NCBI RefSeq assembly: GCF_009730915.1
Contig: NC_052478.1
Coordinates: 15,731,808-15,795,807, forward strand
Direction: 5' to 3'
Source: Dioscorea cayenensis subsp. rotundata
Taxonomy: Eukaryota > Streptophyta > Magnoliopsida > Dioscoreales > Dioscoreaceae
DNA: 64,000 nt
Shown: piece after piece, positions 35,635 to 47,204 of the stretch
How the letters are laid out: each line of letters begins with the position of its first letter
Position numbering within the stretch: the first letter of the stretch is position 1
The notes under the pieces: generated by a model
What the model was told of the DNA's origin: nothing
Seen by the model: the letters and a program-made list of their open reading frames with translations, nothing else
The model's database searches: none
Translations under genes and position numbers: made by a program

Positions 35635-36170
35635 CTAAGCTATCATGCAGGTTAGGGACCATATCTTGAGTATCAAAGATAGCGCTATGTTCAAGATGGT
35701 CGGATCCGCAAGGTCACAGGGAAGTGATGAGAGTTTCATTTTTAAAAGAGCAGATTCATTTTGTGATGACGACCGTCCACCTTCAGTATTCAAACACTTT
35801 CCCTTGGGATCCAAAAGAGGCATTGGATGGGAGTTAGGGTTTCCATCCTTTAGATATTCAATAGTTGGCTGAGATTGCGTAGGTGAAAAGTTATAATCAA
35901 TGGTGGGCTGAGATTGCTTTAGTGAAAAGTTACGATCAATGGTTAGCTGACATTACTTGGGTGAGAAATTAACTCCCTTCCTATTTCCAATTTTAACATC
36001 AGAACTGACTAAATCACACTCAAGGGCCAGATTTGAATATTCCCTATTAATCTCTCTAGAATCGACCATTGGGCTAGGAATTGATTGCCACAATCTTGGT
36101 GTGGCTACATGGAGAGATAGTGTTATAATGGATGGCCACATGTCTGCCTTCGCTTCTAGGGTTCCACGCT
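35635..36170 (-). pseudogene. LINE ORF1-like remnant with a 13-residue repeat
   Basis: The frame from about 36141 to 35635 is interrupted by one TAA near 35957. It holds three tandem 39-bp units around 35866-35975, translated as variants of TIDYNFSPTQSQP. I do not recognise a conserved domain. Its place upstream of the endonuclease suggests the nucleic-acid-binding ORF1 of the LINE. Confidence 0.5.
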
Positions 36171-36780
36171 AGTGAGCATCACCTCATGCTTTTGCTTGTC
36201 TTTTAGCACATCTTTGTGCATATTCGATGCTATTCTTGGTATGTTTGTTAATGATGCAAGAATTGAGGAGCTCGATTTAACTTGGAGTGAATCAGGTCAT
36301 CGAATGAGAGAAAATGGAAGAAATGCTAAGTGTTCGAGTTCAATATGGGCAGAGCACAGTTGTGCTCTGTCCCCCTAAATTTCCCAGCCTGGTGCAGACC
36401 AAGTGAAGAAGCTTGCAAGGGAGTAACACCAGGGTGAACACGGTGGAAGCATGATCATGTCCCTCCCCTTGAATCTCTCAGGTTGGAATTGTTGTTCTTC
36501 TCATCGGGAGGAGCACGTACTGGGGGCTCCTAGCATGATCATGCTTATGGAAACACGCGCCAAGCACGACCGCGCTTTCTCCCACTAAAAATAATAGGCC
36601 ACTTAGCCGATTCACTCAGAAGCTGCCATGGAAACACGGGTTAAGCACGATCATGCTTAGATCGTGTCAAGCTCGAAGACAACCCTTTTAACTTCAGTTT
36701 TTAGGGTTTGGCCCTCATCTTTGTTTAGGGATTCATTTCTCTTCCAGGAGGACACTGAAGAGGGCAAAGATCTGGCTTCA

Positions 36781-38280
36781 TGATAAGTATCTAAATGTAG
36801 GTATTTCCATATATGTATCTTATACACTTTTGCATGTATTTTGTGAGGTTTGATGCCCGTTTTTTGTGCTTAATCGTCTACTATTTGCTTTGTAGGGCAC
36901 AAGAAAGCCATGGAGAACACAATGATATCATTTAGGTGAAAAGAGAATATAACAGCCCCAAAGTACTGTAGCTGAGTCACGGTAGCAACACTATAGCAGC
37001 GGGATGGTTTGAAGCTGTCTGCCCAGAATTTCATATGTCCCCCATACCACCGAGTATGGAGGCCGTATAAACCCCATATGCACCCTGTATGCACCCCATA
37101 TGAAGCAAGAATTTAGGTTTTTGAGTGTTATACGGCCCCCATACGACCCCCTATATGGCCCGTATGACGTGGGGAGTATAAAAGCAGACTTTTATGGCAG
37201 AACAAGAGGACTTTTTCTGGACAGATTTGAGAGGCTTCTTGGGAGACCTTGAGCTACCTTGGAAAGAAGAAGAAGGGTAAGAAACGAGGAGATCATTCAA
37301 GGGCAAGGTCAAAGGCTCTCAAGGCAAGAAGATAACATCATTCAAGGGGAAATCAACAACGATTTGAAGGAAGGAGACCCGCGGCTAGAGGAAGCGTCAT
37401 TCAGCATTCCTTTGGCAGGGGAAGCATCATTCGGCACATTCTCTACCTCCTCCTTCACCATTTCATCTAGGGAGTGTCATTTATGCTTTTGCTTTGTGTT
37501 TTACTTGATTGTGTTGCTTGTTGTGGGATGATGACACACTATACCCCCAAGGCCATCAGGTGTTGGTGAACCTTGGGACATTTTATCATGTATCTTGGAT
37601 GTTTACTTGTTAATTCCATTCTTGGGTTATTTTGAGATTTGATCCATTGTTTTCACGCTAAGTGCTACACTAAGGAGAAATCTATAGTTCTTTTATGAGT
37701 GATGCATGTAGATGTGACCTACTCGCATGTATTAGATCATGAATGGATTAGAAGGGGATACTTGTATTATCACGCCAAGAAATTGGGTGTTGGTAGCCCT
37801 CTATGTTGTAGGGGTGAACTTAGGATGAGTATAACCCTATTTTGAGATTTCCTTGTACTTAATGCAATCGTAGTAATGTGGGTTTGGAAGAAATTCCTAT
37901 CAATATTTGTATGGGATTAGGGTTCAATCGCCGAGAAATTAGAGTTGTTCTAATCTAGAAATCTCTTGGTCCAAATTACCCTTGCATCTTTTGTTCATCA
38001 TCCATGTATCATGATAACCCCTCAAAGGAATCCACATCCATAAGCCTTTGCATTACATTGATTTTCTTGCTTGCTCATTGCTTGTTTTCTCTAATTTGTT
38101 GGAAATCTTGCATTTAGCTTTAGTTACATCTAGTAGAGTAAATTTCATTACTTAAGATCTTAGGCTAGATAATAGTTCGAGAAGTAGTAATAGGAGATCC
38201 TTAGCCCCATGGAATACGATCCTCGTGTCTTCACACGAGGTATTACTTGGCGATCCTGTACACTTGCGGGGAAGCAATAA
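36781..38280 (+). mobile_element. Solo LTR, family A (copy A2), TSD CTTCA
   Basis: 1500 bp, TGATAAGTATCTAAATG to GGGGAAGCAATAA, flanked by CTTCA at 36776-36780 and 38281-38285. It is the plus-strand relative of 3988-5527. Motif order resembles family B: 'tactgtagctga' (36966), then 'catatg', 'gtatgg' and 'ccgtat' palindromes (37030-37170), then TATAAAAG at 37177-37184. Confidence 0.88.
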
Positions 38281-38912
38281 CTTCACCACACACCGCAATG
38301 AGATCAAGGAGGAGTTGGAGGCACAAGAGAAATGGGGTTAAGCATACGTAGCTCGTCGAGGAAGATCAGCTCGAGTAGAAGAGAGTCATGTCTTCTTTCT
38401 CTTGTTCTTCATCTATGTCTTTCTCGTTGTACCCATCCATGAGGGGATAACCATCCACGGTGTCCCGGGATGTTGAACTACATGGTCTTGTATGCTTTGA
38501 CTACTTGATTCATATTGATTACAGAGTTCTTAGCATTTCTTGTGTTTAATCTTGTGATTGCATTACTTGATGGTTTGATTTGCATAGCTACTTAGGTAAT
38601 TTAGTTATAATGGTATAACTTAGTGTAATTGAGAACCATAGTTGCTACTTTGCTTAAGGGTACACAATTAAACCCTAGAATGTACCTGGTAATCATCAAA
38701 ATCAAGTCAACAAGCTATGACCCATAGGAATCATCCTGGGGGCATTGCTCTTTTGTAGTTGAAAACATACTCCTAATCTCCCAATAACCACCATTATTCA
38801 TATTACACTCGTAGTTCTTAATTAAATATTATCTCAATCTTTGCTTAACTAAACATCAAAAGATAGACAAGTACTTTAAGTCCAGTCCCTGAGGTTTGAC
38901 AACCATACCCCT

Positions 38913-40702
38913 TGATAAGTGCTTGTGTGATAAGAATGTGAAGTATTCTTTCCTTATGATGAGCATTACTTTTATCAGAATTTAGCGCTAATATGTGTGC
39001 ATTTATGTTACTTTCATGCGTATAGGGTTGTGAAGCTGAATGTTAAAGAAAGAATCCATTGTAGGTCGTGAATGCACTATTTGGAGGAAATCTTGAGAAG
39101 GTTCAAATGCAAAGTCATAAGTCGAGTTCAAGATGCAAGAATGTGTGTCAGCCTCCTTGTATTCAAGTTATCACAATAATTTGGAGGGGCACAAACTCAG
39201 TCACATTTGAGTATCCCGGCTTGTGCATTGATAGCTAGATCTTCACCAATGAAGCCATTTATTGAAGAAACAAGGTGCTCTACGACATAAACGTGTGCCC
39301 GTTTACGTTACCTCGATGATAACATGGATTTGGGAGTATTTCGGGACATTACTGTAGCAGGTTCTGTTCACAGCCAGCCGAAAAAGGGAAGTTCAGAGAA
39401 TACACATGGGCGTGTGGACATTATCCACGCCCGTGTGGAATTTTCACAGGCCCGTGTGGAGAATCCACAGGGGTGTGTAGATACCCGATTCCAGCCCTAT
39501 TTAAGGCCGATTTCAGGATTCTTTTCTCCATCTTTTCCCCAACTTGAGAGAGGGCGGCTTTGACATCGTCCTCCATTTGGAAGAAGGTTAGTGGGAGAGC
39601 TTTCGTCGGCATCGATCCGTCGAGGTGTATCCTAGGCCGGACAAAGGGACCTTTGGAAGAGTCAAGGCTTCTCCACAAGACCTTCGTCACGACTATTGAG
39701 GGGGTTTTCTATGGATTACTTGCTTTTACATTTGATTTCATTGTTGATTGTAACTAGCTCCATGGAGAGCTAAACCCCCTAGTGGGTACTTGGATTTGTG
39801 AACCCTAGGATGTATTTGTTCCATTAAACCTTTTATTATGCTTTCATTAATTGATGCTTTAATTGAGTTCCAATCTTGAATGTTTGACTGAATGAATACT
39901 CCCTTAGAGTGACACTAGGATTAATAGTTCTTATTGGTAACCCTTGTGAGTGAGTGACACAGCACGAGAGTTAGACAAAGCTAGATTAGAAAGGGTTGAG
40001 AGGGTGTGTCGAGAGGTAGCGGAGCGTCCCCTTTCCCCTCCGTTTGTGATTTATCCTACCTCCATTTCCTCGAGTTCTTTGCGGTCATAGTAGAGTGAAT
40101 GGGCTAAGGGATGACATTCCGCTGGGGCTTAGTTGTAGAGGCAACGGAGTGAAGTGTCGAAGTGATTTTAGCACCTAGGGCTTAATTGTGACTAGGGACC
40201 TTCCACCTTGACCAAAGGGTTAGGTCTACATCTAGGAAGAGGATTTATCACTTGGAATCCCTAGAACTCATTGCGAATCTGTACGAGTGTGAGGTGTTGA
40301 GATTGTTCAATTTCTCCTCCGAGACATGTATAGAGTCAGGCATGGTTGACCTTAGATTTGGAACCATGTATTAAAGGATCTCCACGACTCATTAATGATT
40401 AGTTAGGAAGCATAATAGAGGGTTTTGCACTTGAACCGATCATCCTAGGCGGAACAATATCCAAGTACCCCATTTATATCGATTGTCTTACCTCTTCTTT
40501 ACTTGTGCTTCTCTTTCTTGTCTCTTTTATTCTTATTTACATTACATCTTGTTAACAAAACCATTATTCATCTTTCACTTGGTTAAGAAACAATTTAAGT
40601 ATTTTTATTCCCTACTCCATGTGGATACGATACCCACTCACCTGGGATTTTATTACTCGACAAACTCATGCACTTGCAGGACATACGCAAGGGGTGTTGT
40701 CA
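38913..40702 (+). mobile_element. Solo LTR, family B (copy B3), TSD CCCCT
   Basis: 1790 bp, TGATAAGTGCTTGTGTG to GGTGTTGTCA, flanked by CCCCT at 38908-38912 and 40703-40707. Palindromic CACGCCCGTGTGG-type repeats (39405-39480) precede a TATTTAAG box at 39499-39506. Confidence 0.88.
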
Positions 40703-40809
40703 CCCCTCTTAGGGTACCATTGTATTACTTGTGTACCACTATAGGCATTATTTTGAAACATGTTGTTCTAACCGATATAATCAACCTGCTTAGTGCTAGA
40801 AGGCCCCTC

Positions 40810-41822
40810 CTAAGATGGTACAATCAACCCTACTTGGTCACCCCAAGCTTCATAACTCATAACCAGTGCTTGTTGAACTTGCATAGCATTTAACCTCTTG
40901 GCAATAGCTTCCACCTGTGTTGCTAGGGTAGTCAATGCATCAACCTCATAAATTCCTGTAGACTTCACTAGCTTGTTTCTTTCTGAGCTCCACTGGTAGC
41001 CATTCGATGCCATGTCATCAATAAGAGTATAAGCTTCAGTTGGTTGTTTACTACAAAGAGAACCCCCGGCTGCCGCATCTAACATTTTCTTGGTAGCCAA
41101 GTTCAAACCATTGTACAAAATTTGAATCTACATCCACTCGACAATCCCATGTTGAGGACACTTCCTCAACAACTCCTTATACCACTCCCATGCTTCGTAC
41201 AAGGTTTCGAACTCCATCTTTCGAAAAGAAGATATGTCATTTCTGAGCTTCATAATCTGTGCAGGAGAAAAGTATCGAGTAAGAAACTTCTCGAGCAACT
41301 GTGCCCACATAGTGATTGACCCTTGTGGCAAGGAACTTAGCCATTACTTGGCCCATCCTCACACTAAGAATAGAAAGAGTTGAAGGTGAACTGCATCCTC
41401 AAACACATTGTTTGCCTTGAATGTGTCACAGATTTCCAAAAAGTTCTTCAAGTGTTCATACAGGTCCTCGTCCTGAAATCTATCAAACTGACACATCGCT
41501 GCATCATCTATATAAAATTCAATTTTAGCTCAAAATAATTTGCCATCACAGAAGGACGAACAATGCTGGACCCTGCTCCCTCCAAGTTTGGCCTAGCATA
41601 ATCTGAAATACTTCTTTGCTGATTCACAGCCATTGGTTCATTCTGATCAACCTCAATACTGATTTCCCCTGAACCTATGTCTCTAAGATTAATTTGTCTT
41701 AACCTTCTGTGCAATATTCTCTCTAACTCTAGATTAGGACTCACAAGTATAAAAAAGAAACTTCCTCTGGTCATGCAAGAACACCTGTAAACCAGTTCAG
41801 CAAAAAAACGAATCAAAAACAA
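40810..41822 (-). pseudogene. Gag remnant of G
   Basis: Consecutive minus-strand pieces read RSISDYARPNLEGAGSSIVR, CQFDGFQDEDLYEHLKNFLE, LPQGSITMWAQLLEKFLTRY, LRNDISSFRKMEFETLYEAW, CPQHGIVEWM, then after a stop GLNLATKKMLDAAAGGSLCS and LIDDMASNGYQWSSERNKLV. This is the best preserved copy of the gag family shared with 1600-2590 and 13482-14367. About three stops or shifts break it. Gag would form the cytoplasmic particle. Confidence 0.8.
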
Positions 41823-41908
41823 AATAAAAATAAAAGAAAGTAAGATAGACTGAAATAAAGAAAAATAGCTAGATTACTAGATAGTAAAACTTTCTCAAGA
41901 GTTTCCAG

Positions 41909-41926
41909 TCCCTGGCGAACAGCATC
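41909..41926 (-). promoter_or_regulatory. Degenerate primer binding site of G
   Basis: The minus strand reads TGATGCTGTTCGCCAGGGA here, a damaged version of the Athila primer site, six bases from the LTR end. Confidence 0.5.
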
Positions 41927-41932
41927 AAAACT

Positions 41933-43420
41933 TGATACACCACTTGTGTATCTACAAGTGTATGGGTCATACAAAAAACAAAGTGTACCTAATAGGATCA
42001 GATAGTTGAATCCACAGGGACTGGTATAGCTCTCAATACTCGCTCATTATCCAGTATATAGCAGGTTCAAAGATTAGGGTTGAATTAATTAATCCACAAA
42101 AGAATAGAAGAATAGAGAAGAAAGAAGAGGCAGGGTTTGGGTTGAGGAAATAGCAGTGGAAAAGATAATGCCCCGAATTCATCCCCTTGACAAATGCAAT
42201 GACTAGGCAATGATTCAAGAGTTTTCTTGGGCAGTGGTGAACACCACGGAGGGTTTGGTATGTATGTCCTTGGCTACGGCTCAGAGCGGACTTAACCTCT
42301 TTCCTAATGTGTGCCCTAGCTAGACAAGTATCATCCTCTAGACAGCAAATCAATCTAAGGTTAAATAGTAACTTAAAATGCAATGGCAACCCAAAGAGGA
42401 AAATAGCAACGCGAATTCATGCATACATGGCTAGTTGGCAAGTCCCCCATTAAGCTAGCAACATACAAGCATCAAGGCAAGAAACACATTGAATGATAAG
42501 CGATATGAACAACATGAAGACCACAAGGAAACTCAAGAATCAATTTCACTAAAATCAAAGCATTAGAAGTCAAGGTTCATAATCTGGGGCCCTGAAAGAT
42601 AGTTAGCCTCTCATTGTCTTATAAACAACCATAGGAAAGCAACAAGAGAAATAGAAAGAATCCATTAAACTCTCTTCTTGCTTCAAAATCATGTCAGAGA
42701 AGGCTTGACACTAGTTATCATTGATGATCCTCATTTTCCATGCTTATCTCCCCTCCAGATCTGGCCCTAAATGGTGCTAACTGCTGCCCTAACTCGCACC
42801 TCCAAAAAAGGAGAAGAAGATACACTTGAAATCTAACTTTAGGGCTTAAATAACCCTTTCCCGACGTAAGCACGCCCGTGCTAATGGGCGTGCTAATGAC
42901 CGTGCTTGGCTCCAGACCCTAGGGATTGATTTCTGCACAATTCCAGTAAATCACACAGGGTAAGCATGCCCATGCTTAATGCCCGTGCTTGGAGAGCATG
43001 CTCATGCAAGGCGCATAGTGACCCTGCTAATCTTCTCATGGAACTTCCAGTAAAATAGGGTAAGCACGCCTGTGCTTACAGAACGTGCTCCCTCAGCATG
43101 ATGGTGCTAGCGGCAGTGAAACCGTGCTTCTTATTCTGTACAAACTCTAGTAAAATGCATGAGGGTTCAGCATGCCCATGCTTCCGACCGTGCTTCCAAG
43201 CATGGGTATGCTTCGGACCCTACTTGTCCTGAAACTTGTATTTCAACGCTGTTTTGCGTCAGAATTGGTCTCTTTCATTCCTTTTGGTCTCAAACCCAAT
43301 TAATTGCACAATTTAGGAAACATTCCTCAAGTAGTATCGGTTTATCATAAAAACATGTTAAAATGACAAGTGAAACACACAATAGGGTATATAAAATATC
43401 TATATCAAATGCACTCATCA
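41933..43420 (-). repeat. 5' LTR of G
   Basis: 1488 bp; plus strand TGATACACCACTTGTG to GCACTCATCA. It has the same terminal style as LTR C (TGATGAGTGCA start in minus orientation). A dense group of GC-rich palindromes around 'agcacgcccgtgct' and 'gcatgcccatgctt' spans 42865-43215. Confidence 0.75.
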
Positions 43421-43910
43421 CCACCCCTTGTGATGGAATGCCATAATGAATAAGGGTGACAGAAATCAGGAAGTCAAATGGCAATCTTGGGCAATCCATG
43501 CTTGTGACAAAACCTTGAACATATATCCACAAGAAAACCACGGAATCAACATAGCTCATAGACATATGCTCTCCATGTAATTGGAAGCAGATCCTTCCTG
43601 GTCAGCAAAGTCGGATAAAGGCACTATCGATCTTGAATGTACTGTGCACCTCTAAAGTAAGCTCTTCATAGAATAGCTTGTCAATCTTGAAAATGGAGAG
43701 TAAATGGTCGAAGCCCACCAACCATCAAATATCATCGACCAAACCCAAATGCTCAAATGTCTCCCAATCAAATGTGTGGGTTTGGGCGAATGGCTTCCTC
43801 TTCAATACATTATAATGCTCTTGGAAACAATCGTTAGCGAATTGCGGTATTGAAGGTGGGCTAGCTCGCTCTTGTGGACACTTAGATGCTAGGGGTTTTG
43901 TGTACGGCAT
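43421..43910 (-). pseudogene. Athila ORF1-like (post-pol) protein fragment
   Basis: From the ATG at 43910 the frame reads ASPPSIPQFANDCFQEHYNV, LKRKPFAQTHTFDWETFEHL and GLVDDI, then in other frames FYEELTXEVHSTFKIDSAFI-like text and FLWIYVQGFVTSMDCPRLPF. It resembles the plant retrotransposon ORF1 family ('FxxxxFxxhYxxLxxRxFxxxrxFDWxxLxxLGlxxxv') found downstream of pol in Athila elements. Function is unknown. It is truncated at the junction with G. Confidence 0.55.
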
Positions 43911-44820
43911 AGTCCTACAAGCAAAAGAGCACAAATCAAGCCTAGAATGTCCCAAAATATGAAATATGAAAAATTGGCCGTAAAAATCCATGGAATCCAA
44001 GCAAGAAAAATGGCCCAAGCATGCAACTTGGGTCATGCTTCCACACAGAGGCCGCATGAGGCTCTGGTTAGGTCAAAAATGACCTAACCATTAGCCTCAT
44101 GCTTGGATTTACACCATAAAATGCTCATATTTCATAAATACTATCATTCTCCAACATTAAACTTGGTTATTGCATCATTTTAATCATGAAAATCAAGAAG
44201 AATATGAAATTTAACCTCACCCAAGTTTGGAGAAGAAAATCCAAAAAGATGACAAAAACTCAAAGCTAAAAGTAGATTTGCAAGATGCGAGCTTGTAAGT
44301 GATGAGAGACTTGAAAATCTTTGAAATTTTAGCTCAAAATTGAAGGTTTTAATGGTAAAAAGGAGTTCAAGGAGAAGAGGAGATGTTTATAAAGAATAAG
44401 AGAGGAAGGGGATAATGGCCTAGTGTCCATCTAATGGACACATGCTGCATGCGGGTGCCATCCTTGTGTTGCCTAGATGCAGGTGCATGGAGGCCGCATA
44501 GCCCTCTGGTGGCTGTGCACAACCTCTGTGGACATATAGAGTCCATAAACCTCTCTGTTGATACCGTGTGGGTTGTATGCTGCCCGCACATCCTCCAATT
44601 TCCTGGTATCTTGTCCATACACATAAAATTCTCATCAAAATACAAATCATGATCATTAACAATGAAAAACACATTGATTTTATTCGATAAAAATAACAAA
44701 AATCCACTCAGCACACTTATGGTATCAAAATATGAATGAGATATCCGCAAGAGAAATAGAAAATGAAAACTCACACAACTAATAAAATCCAACCAAACAA
44801 ATAAAAATTATGAAAACTTA
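43911..44820. other. Non-coding spacer of remnant H
   Basis: AT-rich sequence between the linker box and the ORF1-like frame. It holds 'gcatgcgggtgcc' / 'ggtgcatggaggccgca' repeats near 44445-44500. No credible reading frame. Confidence 0.4.
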
Positions 44821-44884
44821 AACTTGGGTTGCCTCCCAAGAAGTGCTTGTTTAACGTCATGAGCTTGACACATGTGGTCTTACT

Positions 44885-45524
44885 TTATGGAGTCTCAAAA
44901 AGAAAGGTCTTACCACCCAGCTTGCCTATTGGTGATGGAATTCCACCGGGTAGATTGAGTGAGAGCCAAGAGTCCATCTCGTACGCACCTAAGTCAAGCA
45001 TAAATGAGGATTTTACCTTATTATCAATGTTGTTTATAGCTCGGATGGCTTTCTGATGCACTTTCTTCCAACCATTTTCCACGATGTCCCACCCATGCCA
45101 TTTTCCTTCTTCATTGAGGGTGACACCGTCATTTGTTTTTCTGATGGCTTGCTCGGGGGTTCCTTCACCAACTCTGTCTTACTTGCTCTCATAAATACCT
45201 TCTAGATACTCATCCAATTGATTAAGCATCAACAATTCCTACATAATCACAAGGAACTAGTTTCATGTCATCAATTGCATAAGAGGTGTCATCTTGTTCC
45301 TTGGGGTGCTTCATGGCCTCAGGGAGCTTGAAGACGTCCTTTTCTTTACCCGCATAGACCATCATCTTCCTGTCTTAGAGGTCCAAAAGAGTGCGGGAAG
45401 TGGCTAGAAATGATCAGCCTAAAATGATTAGGACCTCTACATTCTTATTGACACCAAGAACAATAAAGTTAGCCGAGAAGACTAGATTGCTCACTTTTAC
45501 TAGCACATCATTGACAATTCTGCG
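44885..45524 (-). pseudogene. Protease C-terminal half and linker of remnant H
   Basis: Right after the solo LTR the frame reads RRIVNDVLVKVSNLVFSANF, IVLGVNKNVEVLIILG (end of protease), then after stops GKEKDVFKLPEAMKHPKEQD and KLVPCDYVGIVDA. The 45082-44885 frame (KKVHQKAIRAINNIDNKVKS onward to FLFETP) is open but not recognised. Confidence 0.65.
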
Positions 45525-45529
45525 AGGCC

Positions 45530-47204
45530 TGACACATGCCTTGCGTGACCGCAAATGCACGGGTTGTCTAGTAAAAAAGTGTACAGGGTCAAGTTGTTGA
45601 ATCCACATGGAACAAGAGTACTAGTAGTAACTTAAAACTGTGTTATCTAGCCTCGAAAAGGGAGTAAAACACACAAGTGGTAAACAATAAAAGGAAAGCA
45701 AGCAATAAAATCAATAGAGAGGAATCAATCAAGATAAATGGGCAACCTAGATAATGTTCCCCCTAGAATCTTATTATAAGTGTTGGACTAATATTATGCT
45801 TCCTAAATGGGTATAGTTGAGTCATGGGAGATCCAAAGACACACCAGTCCCTTTCTCTAAGCAACTGATGACTAGTCCCCTACGAGGTTCATCGGAGATT
45901 TCTCTCGATGCCTCACACCATATATGACCGCTTGGAGTTCTAGGGATCCCAAGTAATTAACCCGATTCATAAAGTAGATCGAAACCTATCTTTAGGTGAT
46001 AGATCCCTAATCTCATACAAGGTCTTGGTGGAGAGTTCTCTCAAAGCCTAACACCACAAACAATTGTAAAGAATTCTTGGAATATGAAGATAGGGTTATC
46101 AAATGGGAAAGAAAAGGGGATGCTCCGCTACCTAATGGCTCACCTTCTCAAACCTCTTCAATCTTGATGAATTAATCCTAATGGTGATCTCTCTTATTAG
46201 TAGAGTTATTAGAATATATAGTGAAGCTAGATATAGCTAATAGGGATTGTATAGTAATGAAAACAAGAGATTGAAACTCAACATAAAACTCAATTAAAGG
46301 AAGCACAATAAAAGTCAATATAAGATTAGATTCTAGGGTCCACAAGCCCAAGTACCCACTAAGGGTTTAGCTCTCCATGGAGCATTACAAAATCCAATCA
46401 ATGAATGAATGAAAATAAGTAAAATTCATAAAGAACTCCGCATTTGAATCTGTGATGATGGGCTTGATGAGCCGCTCCAACATCTTCAAGAATCCCTCCA
46501 ACAAAGCTAGGTACATCACCTCCTAATCAAGTCTTTGGTGACTCTCCTAATAGCTATGATGATGGTAAAATTGATGAAAGTTGGTGAAGGAATGCTTCCT
46601 TAAGTGTAAAAACCTTCTCTCTAAACCAAAGCCATTTTTCCTTCTCAAACTTGAGAAAAAAGATACATAAAACTTCCATGATCAGCTTTTTAAATCTAAA
46701 AATTGGGGCTCCACATAGTCATGTGAAATGCCATGTATTGTTCTAGCATTACTACAGTAATTTTGCTGCATTAATTTTACTATAGTACATGACTACAATG
46801 TACGGGTGTGACTGTCCCTATGAGGCCACACAGCCATGTGGTAGGGTGTGTGGCTTCCTGGCTCTTCATACAATTGAAATCTCTTCTGAAAATCATACAT
46901 AGGCTGGTACACATGCATATAACTACCCTTGTGCCCTTCTGCTATGTCAAAATGGCTCTAAAACTGCCAGAAATCGGCACACATGCCAATGTAGATGTTC
47001 TAGCCCATGTGTTTAGCCATGTGGCTCACAGATGAACTTCAAAAAATGCACCTTATCTTTGCTTCCTTTCAACTCAAATAACCTTCACACACTTATTGCA
47101 CAAAATCACAAAAAATACGTGATACTAGTAAAAAAACATAATAAAAGTCATGCTTAATATACATAAAGTGATGTGTTACTATATATATAAACAAGCACTT
47201 ATCA
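45530..47204 (-). mobile_element. Solo LTR, family B (copy B5), imperfect TSD
   Basis: 1675 bp in minus orientation, plus strand TGACACATGCCTTGCGTG to AAGCACTTATCA. Flanks are AGGCC (45525-45529) and AGGGT (47205-47209), 3 of 5 matching. Removing the insert and one flank rejoins the protease frame at SIxHP|RxIVNDVLVKV, which confirms insertion into protease. 'actacagtaattttgctgca' motifs occur at about 46750. Confidence 0.8.

Larger units (their letters stand above)
29700..36170 (-). mobile_element. L1-type LINE, minus strand, degraded, split by a solo LTR
   Basis: Read on the minus strand: ORF1-like part (36141-35635), endonuclease (about 35000-34600), reverse transcriptase (34563-32840), zinc-knuckle region (about 32160-32080), then after the nested LTR an RNase H domain (30350-30054). 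This order is that of plant L1 elements with a terminal RNase H. The 3' tail is not visible and the left edge merges with transposon sequence. Many stops and frameshifts. Confidence 0.85.
36175..40737 (+). repeat. LTR of family C (copy C2), split by two solo LTRs
   Basis: Removing 36781-38280 and 38913-40702 leaves a sequence collinear with C1: 'gctaagtgttcgagtt', palindromes such as 'gcacgaccgcgc' and 'cacgatcatgctt' (36350-36670), 'cttccaggaggacac', 'gagtcatgtcttctttc', 'catccatgaggggataacc', 'gggtaccattgtattactt'. It lacks the last 35 or so bases and any primer site, being cut at about 40737 by the next element. Confidence 0.7.
40738..43420 (-). mobile_element. Athila-like remnant G: gag, primer site and 5' LTR
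   Basis: Minus orientation. 5' LTR 43420-41933, degenerate primer site 41926-41909, gag 41822-40810, then truncation against LTR C2. Protease, pol and 3' LTR are absent. On the right it abuts remnant H at 43421. Confidence 0.75.

Noticed and set aside
44367..44792. Overlapping open frames in the spacer of remnant H
   Set aside because: No family motifs and two frames compete over the same bases; position is the non-coding spacer of an Athila-like element.
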